A stretch of DNA of 64,000 bases from Paralvinella palmiformis. Its lineage: Eukaryota; Annelida; Polychaeta; Terebellida; Alvinellidae. The position numbers were made by a program, and so were the translations under genes. Below the pieces are notes generated by a model that searched no databases, had not been told where the DNA came from, and saw nothing but the letters and a program-made list of their open reading frames with translations. The stretch spans positions 558,501 to 622,500 of the forward strand of contig JAODUP010000069.1 of NCBI GenBank assembly GCA_025642065.1, written 5' to 3'. This document shows, in pieces, positions 46,301 to 57,379 of this stretch (positions are counted from its first letter, which is position 1; every line of letters begins with the position of its first letter).

Positions 46301-48710
46301 CCTGGAAAAGTTTCGACCTCTTACGGGGTTCGAACCTGCGACCGTTGGCACCAAGTGCCGGGTGCTTAACCACTAGGCCACCGGAGCTCACTTCCTCGGG
46401 GATTGCGAGATAGCAGCCTTAAGTAGCTGCACAGGTCCTCCAATTTGTGTGTATTCGACTACCATGTTCTATGTGAAATATAAACCGTAACAAATAATAT
46501 ACAAATTGGAAATAAATATAATTGTCATTGTCATTATTCTTGATGTCATTTTCAACTAAACTATACGTAAATGCTGAACCTATAAACAAATCACGGCCAC
46601 ATATGCTACTATACTGGTATACGATTCAGCCACCTTGATACTTCGTGCAAACTGTGATCGTACCCGACAGAGCCCTCATAGTCTCGATCTGGGTGTACTC
46701 ATAAATATTCAGTAGGGAATATTAAGAAAGGCCTATTGATTACACTTATCAGAAAAGATGTGGCATGAAGTGTCATAATACATTTGCTTTCTGTCATTCT
46801 GCGATCTCAATATGATATCTCAATTATCAGTCTATTGCATGGTGAGGACGAGATTATCCTTCATAATGCCCAGTATTAATGTGTGCCAAATAGAGAATTT
46901 CCGCGACGCATGGGCAGTCTATATCTACTGTGGTTTGTGGCTCAGTGAAGCCGTGTAGTAGATCTAGCATGGAACAAGAAGTGTAATTCACTAATTGTTT
47001 GTAAATTTTCGTTTTGGGGGATTCACATAACTAAATCGATCTTCAAGTTCTTGTAGCTGTTTCAGTTTTATTAAATATAACGTAGAATTATTTTTTACTA
47101 ATAGATAAGATTATTCGTATGGGAAAAGTTGAAAATAAATCATCAAGTTGGTTACTGTATGAAACATATTGTGATCTCTGTGATCTCACGATTGGTAAAA
47201 GAATGTTTTTATCATATGGATCAGCGAGCCTGTGAAACCCGTCCCCGCAAACGGACGTTCTCTGAATGGCGCAGTCGTCGCAGAAAGTGTCTATTAGAGT
47301 TCATTTCGTTATGTTACATTTGTTGTGATATATCCAAGTAGACCAGCCAATGTCATTTTGTCATACATGACAATGTGTTAGATGACTTAGATAAGCGTAT
47401 ATGGAAATCACTTTAACACGAAGTTTATTTTCAAAACAGTGGCGTGGCATAAACATGTCGAACTTGGATGTGTTCGCAGATATGCGAACACATGTGAAGA
47501 GTGAAGAAAGTATAACATGGCACTGACACTGGCTGTCTTCGTTCATTTGTTAAAATAAAAATTTGTATTGTTGGAAGATTCCGATTTTCTTTGGTTAATA
47601 AACAAGAGAATGCCAGGAGGCCGTCAATTATATTTGGCATATATATCATACATGGTTATGGCGGCAAGTTTCGTTAGTCTAAAGTGTTGTAGCTGATTTG
47701 ATAATAAACTATGTTTTATGGGGGAAATTAAAGTCCGATATAATAACATTGAAAACGAGTGAATTGCTTACGCAAGGACATGCGTTAAACGTTGGATAGA
47801 AAAAGATGGAATAAGCACGCATACATGAGATGAAAAGACAAGTCCAAATTGTTTTGGCATTTTACGGCAACTAATGTTTATTACTAATAATTAGAACTTA
47901 AAATAATAAAGAAATACCAATATATTGGTATGAGATAAGATAAACATGAGTTGATATGCAAACAAAATACGAGATAATATTTTAAAGGCCAGCTGGATGG
48001 AAGAACGAATTTTGAAATTCGTTGGTTAAGGTAAACGAGATGATGAAATCATTGGGTGGGAAGGGGGGGGGGCGAAACGGAGATCTGAGATGCCTCTCAA
48101 GTGTTGTCACTTGGGAAGACTGGGAGAGAATGGCTCCAGACTAATGACCACGTGGCCAGCGGCTCAGACCATTGTAGGCAACTGTGATTGGCTACTGTAC
48201 TCGCCAACAGAGGAACCTGACGGTATGTGGAGAAGGTGGTGGAAAGAGTGTGGAGCTAAAGCAAAAAGATTCCCTATTGGCTAAGAAATTGGCTAATTAG
48301 TTTAACAAATTATATCAAAGTGCATTGATGAGTATTCGTTGGAGAACCGTTATTAAAAAAAGAGCGATATTATAAGATTAGTTGTTGAGATGGTTGAGTG
48401 AATGAGCTTGTGAGTTAGTGACACGTCGGAGTAAGTGAATGAGTTTGAGATAACTGTTCTAAAAACCATTTAGGCAAAGCAAAGTTTACCAACTTAGACA
48501 ATTAGCACTTGAAACACAAACTTACAAATTCGACTCCGGCAACCAAGCTTTTTGCGGCCGCATGATCATCCGGAAGAACACCAATCCATCTGACTGTTCC
48601 CTTTTCCACGTCATCGCTGTCACTGATCCAGATGACTCTTTCGCCTACCACCAGAGGTGAAGAGGTGGGTTCATTGTGATTTCTAACGACATCTACTGGT
48701 TGCATCTTCA
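40320..48710 (-). CDS. CAP-Gly domain protein, CYLD-like, 3' part with two CAP-Gly domains (5' exons not found)
   Basis: Minus-strand exons: 48710-48526, 43016-42860, 42325-42105, 40490-40320 (stop). Each domain is split over two exons. The first reads VGERVIWISDSDDVEKGTVR...AGVEF and the second DNRIGNGNGKYKNIQLFEAE...GLMKESDYEV; the pair then repeats as VGDRVIWISDSDNAERGTVR...AGVEF and DNRIGNGNGKYKNIQLFEAD. Phases alternate 1-0-0-1 and fit exactly. CAP-Gly domains bind C-terminal EEY/F tails of microtubule proteins; in the deubiquitinase CYLD they also bind NEMO. The GVEF-DN..GNGNGKY border is typical of the family. No USP catalytic domain follows: the last exon ends in nine serines and STNTLKRT. 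The gene must start further right, since the first exon here opens in phase 1. Whether the product is a CYLD fragment or an independent adaptor is unknown. Confidence 0.75.
43680..44171. other. Inserted, unclassified sequence within duplication unit 2
   Basis: Has no counterpart in unit 1 (which continues from CACTCCATTGAATACACTTA). Contains GATCCAGAATGAGGCTGTGG, loosely similar to GATCCAGAATGAAGAGCCG at 54949. No ORF of note. Confidence 0.4.
44174..44980. mobile_element. hAT-like non-autonomous element, copy 2
   Basis: Starts GGGGTGTCATGTAACGAAGT and ends AAAGTAGTTCAGTCACCCC. Flanks AAAATGCA and ATAATGCC agree at 6 of 8 positions, a possible eroded 8-bp duplication. It is collinear with 38254-39102 and lies in the intron between the first two CAP-Gly exons. 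Confidence 0.65.
44981..46010. other. Inserted sequence in duplication unit 2, no gene recognised
   Basis: AT-rich, absent from unit 1. The plus-strand ORF starting at 45868 runs straight into the SINE and is not supported as a gene. Confidence 0.4.
46023..46391 (-). mobile_element. Full-length tRNA-derived SINE, family A, with 12-bp target duplication
   Basis: Perfect 12-bp direct repeats TTCCTCGGGGAT flank it (46011-46022 and 46392-46403). On the minus strand the head reads GAGCTCCGGTGGCCTAGTGG (A-box) and later GCAGGTTCGAACCCCGTAAG (B-box). A 300-bp body follows, with GGTGGCTGACCACGTTAAAT and TGGCAGTGACCACCCTCAGG. Partial copies are at 36129-36191 and 52840-53045. Confidence 0.85.
46891..47293. 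mobile_element. 403-bp TIR insertion, absent from the paralogous unit
   Basis: Left end TAGAGAATTTCCGCGACGCA and right end in reverse complement TAGACACTTTCTGCGACGAC form imperfect inverted repeats. The paralogous stretch of unit 1 (about 41415-41430) is uninterrupted, so this is an insertion after the duplication or a loss from unit 1. It has no transposase. Confidence 0.65.
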
Positions 48711-50889
48711 CTGGGAACAAATTTCAAAAAGAATAGAAAGACATGAATCATTTGTACACCACAAACAATATTGATATTTAAACTAAACAACGATTACTAT
48801 TAGGAAATAGATAATATAGTAAGCAATAAATAATTAATTAGCCCGTAATTTAAGGTTGGTTCTATATTGGCGACATTTTAGAAGGATACTTTATATAGTC
48901 TTTTTTCTATAGTCTCTCGATATTTGACACAAATTCGTATTTCCGGTGTATTCTAAACTGTGGATTGATTCTGGTTTTAAATACCATTCCTTCTGGGATT
49001 TAATTAAATTAATTAATTGGTTTGTTATTTGGTAATTTAGTCCAGCTGACACCCAAAGCAGATCATAAATGTTTAGCTAAAACTGGCATATTCAATAGCA
49101 GTGTCAAAGAGAATGTTAATATTTTACGCAGCAATAAATGTGTTGAATAAATATTACATATGCTTTGTACAGGTACGTGGCTATACTTTTATTTATACCT
49201 GTTATACTTGTTTTTTTTCAAAATATGCGTCTTTCCACAACTCAAAGCACAAGCACACACACGCACACACACATATAGATAGATGGATAGATAGATAGAT
49301 AGATAGAACTGTCCCTTTCTGTGTGTATCTGTGCGTGTGTGTGTAGCATGTCGCAGTAGTTTTCATAACGAACATTAATACACACAGAATTTAACATTTA
49401 CTGATATTGAGCTACTACTAGTACTAGCGGTACTTCCTACTTCCTCGTAGACCTTGTGTATAATCGTCTTCATCCAAATCCAAATATTCGAAATTATTGA
49501 GATCCCAGCATTAAATTAATATAACATGAGCCGATTAATTACCTTTTTCACATCTGTATCATGCGCAGTAATAGGATAACACACTTATATGTATTTACTT
49601 TGTTATTTGAAGCTTCCTTTAGCGATCTGTCCACAGTCTCAGTCATTTACCCCTCTCAGAACTTTCGTACTAACTCTCAATTCGCCCTAGAGTTGTTCGT
49701 CCTGTGATGTATGAAACCTGCATTGACTTGACATCGATAATAAATTTTCCGAAGCAAAATGGTTCCTCACCAGAAACAGTTAGTAACTGAACAATACATT
49801 TAACAGACGTTTAGAAATATTAAATTTTTCTGGTTTATTAGTAATTTTCAATTGTTCAGCTAATCACAGGTTACTGAAACGGTAGAGTTCAATAATGTAT
49901 ATAATTTAGTGTGATTTTAGATATGTCGATAACTCTTTTCGTAATGTCAATATCATTTTTATAAGATGAAAGATTTAAATTTAACACACAATGGTTCAGA
50001 TAACAGATAGTTATAATTGCATCATGTTTGTATTATTGTTTTTAATTAGATTGCTATCTCATCTAGCCCGTGAACTTGGTTAATTGGCATTTAATAACTC
50101 CATTTCAGTAGTGTTTATAAGTTATTCTGTGATCTCTTGTAAATACAAAAGAAAAGAATCCACCTTCTTGGATTAGATTAGAAATACCATATTTATTTTA
50201 AGTCTTGAGGTGGATTATTTGTAGAATGATTTGTTGTTCTTGTTATCCTTTGTAACGTTCTTATTGAAATCTCTTCGTGCCATCGATTCCACTGTAATTT
50301 GCCTCCTTAGCTTCATATGCCTTTTGTAGTACTGAGAATTCGGCTGGAAAAAAATATGTGTTCTCTCTCTCTACTGCACACGCACACACACACACACGCG
50401 CGCGCCCGCACACACACATATATACACATAATATGTTGAAGAGTCCCAGTCTATGTCGTTGGGAATTAGAGTTCCGGTCAAGACCGAAAACGGAAGTACT
50501 TTCAATTTATATCATCGAGGCCAAACAATCCCAGGGTTCGCTCATAAATTAGTGGATATAATCATATTGGGATATTCAGTAATATATTTGTTCTGTTCGA
50601 TTACATTCAGGGGTCGGTTCGTAATTTCGACCTTTCTGCCATTTTCGCTATTGGTCACAGATCTATAGCAGCTGGGTTCAAATCGCGGTCGGGCGATGTT
50701 TTGGCCGCAAAACAGAAACATTTCAACACTACAGCTGTATCAACCATTCAAATGCACACACACACACACACATCTTTTACAATAATCTATACGATATATA
50801 ACAAAAACATGAACCACCGTAACAATTAGTGCTTCTTGTGTCAAGAATGTTTTTACGTGTTCTTATTATTATAGTAGACATCTCAGCAT
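48711..50889. other. Upstream of the CAP-Gly exons; microsatellites only
   Basis: Should contain intron and possibly more 5' exons of the CAP-Gly gene, but I could not identify one. (AC)n at about 49254-49272 and 50378-50418 and (GATA)n at about 49276-49307 are present. A B-box-like GGGTTCAAATCGCGG lies at about 50671-50685 without a clear A-box. Confidence 0.4.
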
Positions 50890-50891
50890 AC

Positions 50892-51460
50892 TTATATTTT
50901 TACTGATATATTCAGTATGAAGCACCAATCCTTAATGCTGGTATTTTTTAATGCATTTAACATAACGTTACGAACCCAAATACAATGTATATCATATATA
51001 TGTGACTTGGTCAACGAAGAGAAGAAATTTACTTCATTGCTAGGATCCTGTAATATATACAGTTGTGTGTCATCGGCAGACAAATCATATTTAAGCCATT
51101 TTCCTGCGCAATGATCCAAAATGGACGTGTGTACATTGTGAACACCAGAGAACAAAAAAACCTGAATTCTATGGTACATCAGATAATAATCATGGGTCAT
51201 CAAACATTAATAAACGCTCTCTGGGAGCATTAAACGAAGCGTGTTTTCCGACTTAGAGAAAAGTACATTTTGGTCAACCGTATTAAGTTGACAGGTCTAG
51301 AAGAATAAGTTAACTTGCCTTCATCAATTAACCTTATATTGTCATTCTTAAAATTGAAATAAGTCTGTAATTGTTTAAAAGATCTAAACTAGGATTTTTA
51401 TTAATGGTTTTACAAGCTTAGCTTTCATAGACACCGGGAAAAATCCAGGAATAATTAATT
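50892..51460 (-). mobile_element. L2-type LINE remnant, minus strand
   Basis: Minus-strand frames read KLVKPLIKNPSLDLLNNYRL (about 51420-51360, the RT entry block PLLKKPSLD..NYRPIS) and LKYDLSADDTQLYILQDPSN (about 51095-51030, the YADD box with Tyr-Ala changed to Ser-Ala). The block between them is largely deleted. Confidence 0.65.
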
Positions 51461-51755
51461 ATATACATCTTTGTACTAGGGCTGATCAGATATCTTATCA
51501 CAAGGCTCAAATATCTTCATTATGGACATACAGGAATCGATCTACCAATGATGCACCAGATGATAAGCCTAGGTTAAGGTGCTGAAATGGAAGTCATTAT
51601 ATTTATATATATTTTGTCAGAAGAAATTATTCAAACAATGGGCCATGTCTGAGTTAATAATATTTCAAATTTAAAACGCTGAACTTTTGAATTTAGAATA
51701 GAGGAGGAGAAAACCTTGCTAGTTACCTGGCTGGATGAAAAACTCCTCCTACTAT
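51461..51755. other. Short gap, probable LINE-flanking sequence
   Basis: No ORF or repeat recognised beyond possible eroded extension of the LINE. Confidence 0.3.
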
Positions 51756-51852
51756 AGTGCCACGGTCGAGGCGTGAACCTGCGACCTCCCGCACAGAATG
51801 ACCATAGCCATAGGTAGTCTCACGCTCTACCTATGAGGCCAAAGAACCTGTA
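51756..51852 (-). mobile_element. tRNA-like SINE head (third family)
   Basis: On the minus strand: TTTGGCCTCATAGGTAGAGC (A-box-like) and GGAGGTCGCAGGTTCACGCC (B-box GGTTCACGCC). The sequence between differs from families A and B. It lacks tRNA secondary structure, so it is not a working tRNA gene. Confidence 0.5.
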
Positions 51853-52839
51853 CTGTATATCTGTTCAACCGGTACTGAAATATAATCACCGAGAGATGGG
51901 CGATGGTAATCAGGAAGAGAGGTGTCATCTGCGTGCACTTTTCAACGGGTAAATAAAGAATGTGGATGTTTTCTTTCAATTGAAAACCGCGGTGGCCATT
52001 GCACTTATGCGAAGAGATGAACTAGTTTAATCTGCACATTGTTTATGACAAAAGTAGCACTGATAAGCATAACTAACATTGGAAGACGAACAATATTTCA
52101 GCAATCACTTATCAGGTCGTACTATTTGCAGCTAATAATATTGCATGGTTTTGAACCCCAACAGCTGGAATTCCCTAACAGTTTTTCCTATAATACCACG
52201 CAGCCATCTTTTAGAGTAATTTCCTTTACATAAGACTAGAAAAAGAATACTTATCAAAGCCCCTAATTATTGTTAAAACATATTCTAAAAAAACTCCGCA
52301 TAATTAGCGATATTAATAAACCTTTAAAGGTATGTTTGGGATGAAAAGAATATTTGTGTAATATCTGATGAGTATAGGATGATTTAAAAATACTTTGGTT
52401 AGTAAGTTATTTCTGATTATACGTCTTTGAACGAAGTGGTATCTATATAATTGATCGAATCAATACAGATAGAAGCATTTATTTTAATGGGCCGTTCATG
52501 TGAATAATTGTTTTTAGAAACTCAGAAAACGCCGTCTTAATTGCCATGTGGCCATATTGTCAAAACATAATCCAAATATAGGTAGTAAATATCGGCACAG
52601 TGTAGTGCCCAAACTCAGTGCCTACTTTTTGGATGAATCATTCGTAATTGAACAAAAGTCATACTCTTCAAAGATCACTCTATAGGTTCCATGACTGGGT
52701 CATACATGGCCTAATTTCCCAATACATCCCTGATCGCTTGTGTCTGATCATGATCCATCTATGATCACGAAATAGGAATAGCACATGAGCGTGTGCGCAC
52801 TTATTTTCAGTGTCGTCCCTTTTATTGATTGGTTGTTCA
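51853..52839. other. Intergenic, no gene recognised
   Basis: Short ORFs only; no motif or repeat identified with confidence. Confidence 0.4.
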
Positions 52840-53045
52840 TATCTCCTCCCTCCACCACACACAGGGGGAGATTTCGGAAAATATAACCGAAAAACCACGA
52901 GGCTGATCACTGGTCATCAGGGGATCTTACCAGCCCCCTTTTAAAATTAATTCAGTTGAGACGGCAACGCTATTTAACATCGTCATCCACCCACGATGTT
53001 GTGAGCCGAGAGATTAATCTCTAGAAAAGCTTCGGCCCTTTGACG
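52840..53045 (-). mobile_element. SINE family A body fragment lacking the tRNA head
   Basis: Collinear with the body of the 46023-46391 copy: CCACCACACACAGGGGGAGA, GTTGAGACGGCAACGCTATT, CCACCCACGATGTTGTGAGC and a CTAGAAAAGCTTCGGCCC end. Diverged by many substitutions. Confidence 0.75.
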
Positions 53046-53796
53046 CGATAGAGATCAGGCATAATTGTGTATTTTTACCCCCAAAGGTTTTACAATATAA
53101 AAATAGCTATTAATCAAATGACAAAAACATGAACACTCCCGTGTTTTTCCCCCACAGCTAGAGTGGCGCCGCGTAGTGAATGAGTAGGGAACTAATGACG
53201 TCGTTTTCATTAAACAACATTTAAGTTTTATTACTTTATAAATACATAGTTGACAAAATTCTGTGAATACTAGCTATATCTGAACACTTAATATTTTATT
53301 ATTATCATTTCTTAATTATTCGAGGCATCATTTAATATTTGCTAGTGTTTAGTGGTGTTCCGCAACAAATTTAGGTCACGTGTTGTTTCGTTTGTCCGGC
53401 GATATTCGCCATATTGTGTTTGTTGCTTTAATAGTGATCTACAATCAAAGAAGCACACTATTTGAAGTGGTATGAATAGTTTTAAGTTTGCTATATATTA
53501 TTCATGCATACACAACACGTATCTTATCCTTTTATGTCATATACATGCTATTTTTGTATTGTTTCATTGCTGATTGAATCGGTCAGGTAGTGGCACTTGA
53601 CTTGCCGGTTACTTGGAGTTGGACATCTTGGTTTATGGTTGGTGCTGCACTGGCAATGCAAAGTGAAAGTGTTGTTTGATGTGCTCCGTGTTGAGCCTTG
53701 AGGTTGTCTTCTCTAATCCAGGGGTAGAATTTCGTGATCATAGGAGCAAAGCAGACTTTACCTTTGATAGTCTGTGATTATGAAAACACTAAAGCT
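53046..53796. promoter_or_regulatory. Possible promoter-like patch (E-box, CRE-like, YY1-like), no transcript assigned
   Basis: TGACGTCG (about 53198), CACGTG (about 53378) and CGCCATATTG (about 53407, a minus-strand ATGGCG) lie within about 220 bases. It could be a start region for the CAP-Gly gene (minus) or an unknown plus-strand gene. Motif evidence only. Confidence 0.2.
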
Positions 53797-53892
53797 TTTG
53801 AGCTCCAGTGGTTAAGGCTTAAGCACTTCGTGCCAAGTCCGTGGGACGGTGAAGGGTTACAGGTGCGATTCCATCAACAGGTTGAAACTTCT
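53797..53892 (+). mobile_element. Diverged SINE head (family A-like), plus strand
   Basis: TTGAGCTCCAGTGGTTAAGG and GCACTTCGTGCCAAGTCCGT resemble the family A head. The B-box is eroded to CAGGTGCGATTCC. The tail continues CAACAGGTTGAAACTTCTAA. Confidence 0.5.
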
Positions 53893-54144
53893 AAGTAGGT
53901 ACGTGACAAAAAAAATTAAATTAAAGATAGAGCACCAATTTTTAATACTGATTGAAGAATAAGAATCAAACATTCCAATGCCAATAGTATCTGTTTCATG
54001 ATTATAGCTCAAATATTAAGGAAGTTAGAGACTTTTTACTTCAAAAATGTCAAATTTATGGTTACTTATTTAACATGGGAAGGTCTGTGACCTCAAATCC
54101 AATTTTCACAAAAATTTACATAACTCTTAACATTCAATGAAATA

Positions 54145-54495
54145 GCTTGTCTAAATAACTAATTGATGTCTAGAAAACTACTGATGTCTAAATAACTAAT
54201 TGATGTCTAAAAAAAATAATTGATGTCTAAAAAACTAAATGTCTAAATATTTAAATAAGTAACTGATGGCCAAACAACTAACTGATGGCCAAATAACTAA
54301 GTGATATCTAAATAACTATCTGATATCTAAATAACTAATTACTATCTAAATAAATAACTAATTTAAAAATAAATAACTAATTTCTAAATAGTTAATTGAT
54401 GTCTAAAAAAATTATTAATGTTTAAAAAAGTAAATGATTAAATAAGTAACTGGTGTCTATATAACTAACTGATGGCTAAAAAACGAACTAATGTC
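54145..54495. repeat. Degenerate minisatellite, unit about 18-20 bp
   Basis: Many variants of AACTAATTGATGTCTAAAT follow each other head to tail (also ACTGATGGCCAAATAACTAA and TCTAAATAACTAATTTC), with unit length varying from about 15 to 30. Confidence 0.8.
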
Positions 54496-54555
54496 TACTA
54501 CACTGTCATATGTTTCGTCCGTTTGCCAGTATGTGACCATATACATGTTTCTAGG

Positions 54556-54622
54556 TGGATTTCCCAATGGCAAAGGTGAACCAGAAGAAAAACGGGCGTC
54601 CAAATATTTTTCTGCAAGCTAT
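54556..54622 (+). other. Possible isolated coding exon (RPNxF motif)
   Basis: After an acceptor-like TTTCTAG, the frame reads VDFPMAKVNQKKNGRPNIFL then QAITD. The K/R-rich stretch followed by RPN-F-L--IT resembles the start of the AKAP7/LigT-like 2H phosphoesterase domain, but no downstream HxT exon was found and no good donor follows. Low confidence. Confidence 0.2.
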
Positions 54623-55959
54623 TACAGACGTTCGAATGTACATATGACTATGAAACTTTCAGCAAATTCAACTTTAGAACATTATCTACATTATGTATAT
54701 GTTTGTATATATTTTAAAAGATTTATTCAAGCTAATTTAGATGGCTTTTGTCAACATGTAACTTCATTAATGCACCATTAATTAAATTTTCGGCCGATCA
54801 TTAAAATGAGGCTAAAGTATGGAAAACCCCTGACATCATCCACCAGTCAAACCAATAAGAACACTTGTATAGGCGTCATGAATATTCATGAAAGGGGTAC
54901 CCCCGAAACGATCTGAAAGGAATGCCGATCCCCGCAGTCCACGATCCAGAATGAAGAGCCGTTTATACACACGTACCTATTCTAAGGATTAATTTCTTGG
55001 CTCACAACATGGAGCTGCCACACACACATAATCTCTCTCTCTACATATAAACTGGCATGTGAGATTATCTCCATTATTAAACAGTTTATTTTCAATATAA
55101 TTTTTATAATAAGGTAGATACATTCAAATCTGTTGAGTATGGCCACTATTTAGTTATGTGAACATTTGCATTTCCAGCCACTAGGAATGTTAGTAAAAAA
55201 GGTGTTCCAGCGTTTATCATTGCTAATAAAGAAACACTCACTTGTGGTATGTGTAGCACATATATTCTAGCACCATGAAAACTATATTTGAACACTTACA
55301 GTCAATGTCAAGGTACCACTCATAATTTGTGTGATTCCATATAAATATCTTCCCGTGCATTTTCTTTTTGCCAAAGATTTTCATGGCAATACAATAGAAA
55401 TACAGAATGGATAGCAAAATAACGAGTGTTTGTGTGACCTACTCCCCAGAACAGATGTACACATGATAAATTCCCCAAAATACGTATAAAATTATTATTA
55501 AAACAACATTCTGTTGTTACACCCTTAGAATGTTTATTCAGGAATATGCCAAAAACATGGCTAAACAGTCCAAATTGCAGCTTTCTCTGTTGGAAATGGA
55601 GCAGTATAACTTGTTACTGATTGCTACTGCATATAAATCCTGCCAACTCGTTTGGGAAACACCTGCCCCTGATGTCATATTCTGGATTTCCCCATCAGTT
55701 TGCTGCATTGATATGCAGCTGGAGGACAAATGGTACAGTGGCATAGTGTGAAGGTGCGCACAGGGTGACCACTTTTTTGGGTTGGGCGACAATACTATAA
55801 TTTTATTATTTTCCTGTGATTTGAGTTATTTTTTGTTAATGGTTTTTCCAGATGGGTAGTTTTTTAAAGTACACGCCATTTGTAATTGTGCTTCCACCCG
55901 TAGGTAAATCTTTTATTTACAATATGTGTGTTTGCTGCTTTTGAAGTTGTGTTGCGTTA
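54623..55959. other. Intergenic, no gene recognised
   Basis: The ORF at 55530-55751 on the plus strand and its antisense counterpart have no recognisable domain and no supporting splice sites. Confidence 0.4.
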
Positions 55960-56270
55960 AGGCATAGGGTGCCCAATTTGGCAACGCACTGGGCAACCAA
56001 AACACACGCTACTCCATTGAAATCATATGCCGCATATGGAAGAGGCTCAAATTCATCGTTGCTAAACGTGCGATGTTGCAGAAATGTAAGTGATTTTGTG
56101 GAATCATTTTAAACTGCTTGCTGACAATGAAACGTTGTGAAATACAAATATTGCTTAACCGAAATAGCACCGATGCGACCATTTCTGTATATTTGTATCA
56201 AGGCGGTATAGAAAATCAGCAAGGTGGGCCTCCTTCCTCGTTATATAGATGGGGAAACCCTGAATTGGAA
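55960..56270. repeat. Direct repeat, left copy (unclassified element)
   Basis: Shares AAATGTAAGTGATTTTGTGG, GGCAACCAAAAC, GCTTGCTGA(C/A)AATGAAACG and TTATATAGATGGGGAAACCC, in order, with 56560-56875. Internal insertions and deletions of a few tens of bases separate the two copies. Confidence 0.7.
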
Positions 56271-56525
56271 TAGATAAATTTGGAATTGAAGTTTCATACA
56301 AACAAATTAAATGCATAAATTAATTTACGATTACATTTTTTAATTCAGAAATAATTCTTTCATGACAATCCTACTTGGAATATAAACTACTCGGAGTAGG
56401 TATTCGAAATAGGTACTTGGAGTAGGTACTCGCGAGTACCTACTCATGGTAAAAAATAGTTGCTAAAAGTGGAATTGGAATTAATATATTTGATAAATAT
56501 GATTTAGAATTGACTGGAGCGTAGT
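56271..56525. repeat. AATT-rich repeat related to the 32819-33200 MITE interior
   Basis: TTTGGAATTGAAGTTTCATA, CCTACTTGGAATATAAACTA and several GAGTAGGTA(C/T)TC units match 32870-33070. It lies exactly between the two direct-repeat copies. Confidence 0.65.
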
Positions 56526-56559
56526 GTATGTGTGTTTACTGCTGTCAAAGGTCTGATAC

Positions 56560-56875
56560 ATTAAGGAAGAGGGTGGCCAGTTTGGCTACCGGAAAGGGCA
56601 ACCAAAACCCAAGCTATTCCACTGAAGTGCTCTTGTCTGTTTACATGCTTTTCCATTTTTGGCATACCCGCATACAGCGTATATGGAATTTTAGGTTAAC
56701 GTACATCGTTGCTAAATGCATGATGTTGCAGAAATGTAAGTGATTTTGTGGCATCATTTTATACCGCTTGCTGAAAATGAAACGTGAAATAAAAACAATC
56801 GGCAGCAATTTCGGCATATTTACAGCAAGTCAGGACGCCTTGCTCATTATATAGATGGGGAAACCCCAAACTGTA
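56560..56875. repeat. Direct repeat, right copy (unclassified element)
   Basis: Collinear with 55960-56270 (see that entry) and ends in the same GATGGGGAAACCC. Confidence 0.7.
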
Positions 56876-57377
56876 TGGCCTACCTGGTAATCCCACCCCC
56901 ATCCATGGCAAGGATAGTATGAAGCATCCCAATGATCACCAGTATATATGTATTTTTCCACAGTTCTAAAATATCTTGTCTGAAACAATCTTAACAATTA
57001 CGCGTATTCAGGTCACGTATTATGACCAGCAGTTATGGTCCAGAATGCCTTAACTGTCTTGAGCAGTGACAAAGAAATGGTCATGTGAATGTCATTATTG
57101 TTAAATGTCGAAACAAGCTCTGTGTACATTCTGTAGTAACATACTGAACAGAATAAATATAATTTGTACATAAATCTGATTTTACACACTAGCTAGTAGC
57201 TATCGTCTAATTTTGTTAGTTCTAATGACTATTAAATGTAGTATTTTGTTTGAAGTTATGTATTTGCATAAAAATTATAACTTTTGAGTTTATGAAACTG
57301 GTCTGAACATTCAAAAGTGAGTCAGCTGTTATTTCACAATATAAATGATTACAAGTGAGAAAGATGGTTGTTTGAGA
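56876..57377. other. Intergenic gap, nothing recognised
   Basis: No repeat or ORF supported. Confidence 0.4.
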
Positions 57378-57379
57378 TA

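Larger units (their letters stand above)
40320..48710. repeat. Tandem segmental duplication of a two-exon CAP-Gly unit
   Basis: Unit 1 is 40320-42325 and unit 2 is 42860-48710. Strong nucleotide identity covers exons and introns: 40380-40900 with 42897-43410, 41270-41880 with 46740-47760, and 42030-42140 with 48460-48560. Unit 2 is longer because of later insertions (about 43680-46735, 46891-47293 and about 47775-48340). Confidence 0.8.

Noticed and set aside
45868..46369. Two overlapping plus-strand ORFs of about 120 codons
   Set aside because: Their length comes from reading through the family A SINE in antisense; no protein family match.
46300..46391. Candidate tRNA gene
   Set aside because: A and B boxes are present but no cloverleaf can be drawn, and the sequence continues into a SINE body with target duplications.
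50671..50685. tRNA B-box-like GGGTTCAAATCGCGG
   Set aside because: No A-box at a suitable distance upstream; retained only as a possible SINE trace.
55530..55792. ORFs on both strands that might be a gene
   Set aside because: No recognisable domain on either strand and no convincing splice sites or neighbouring exons.
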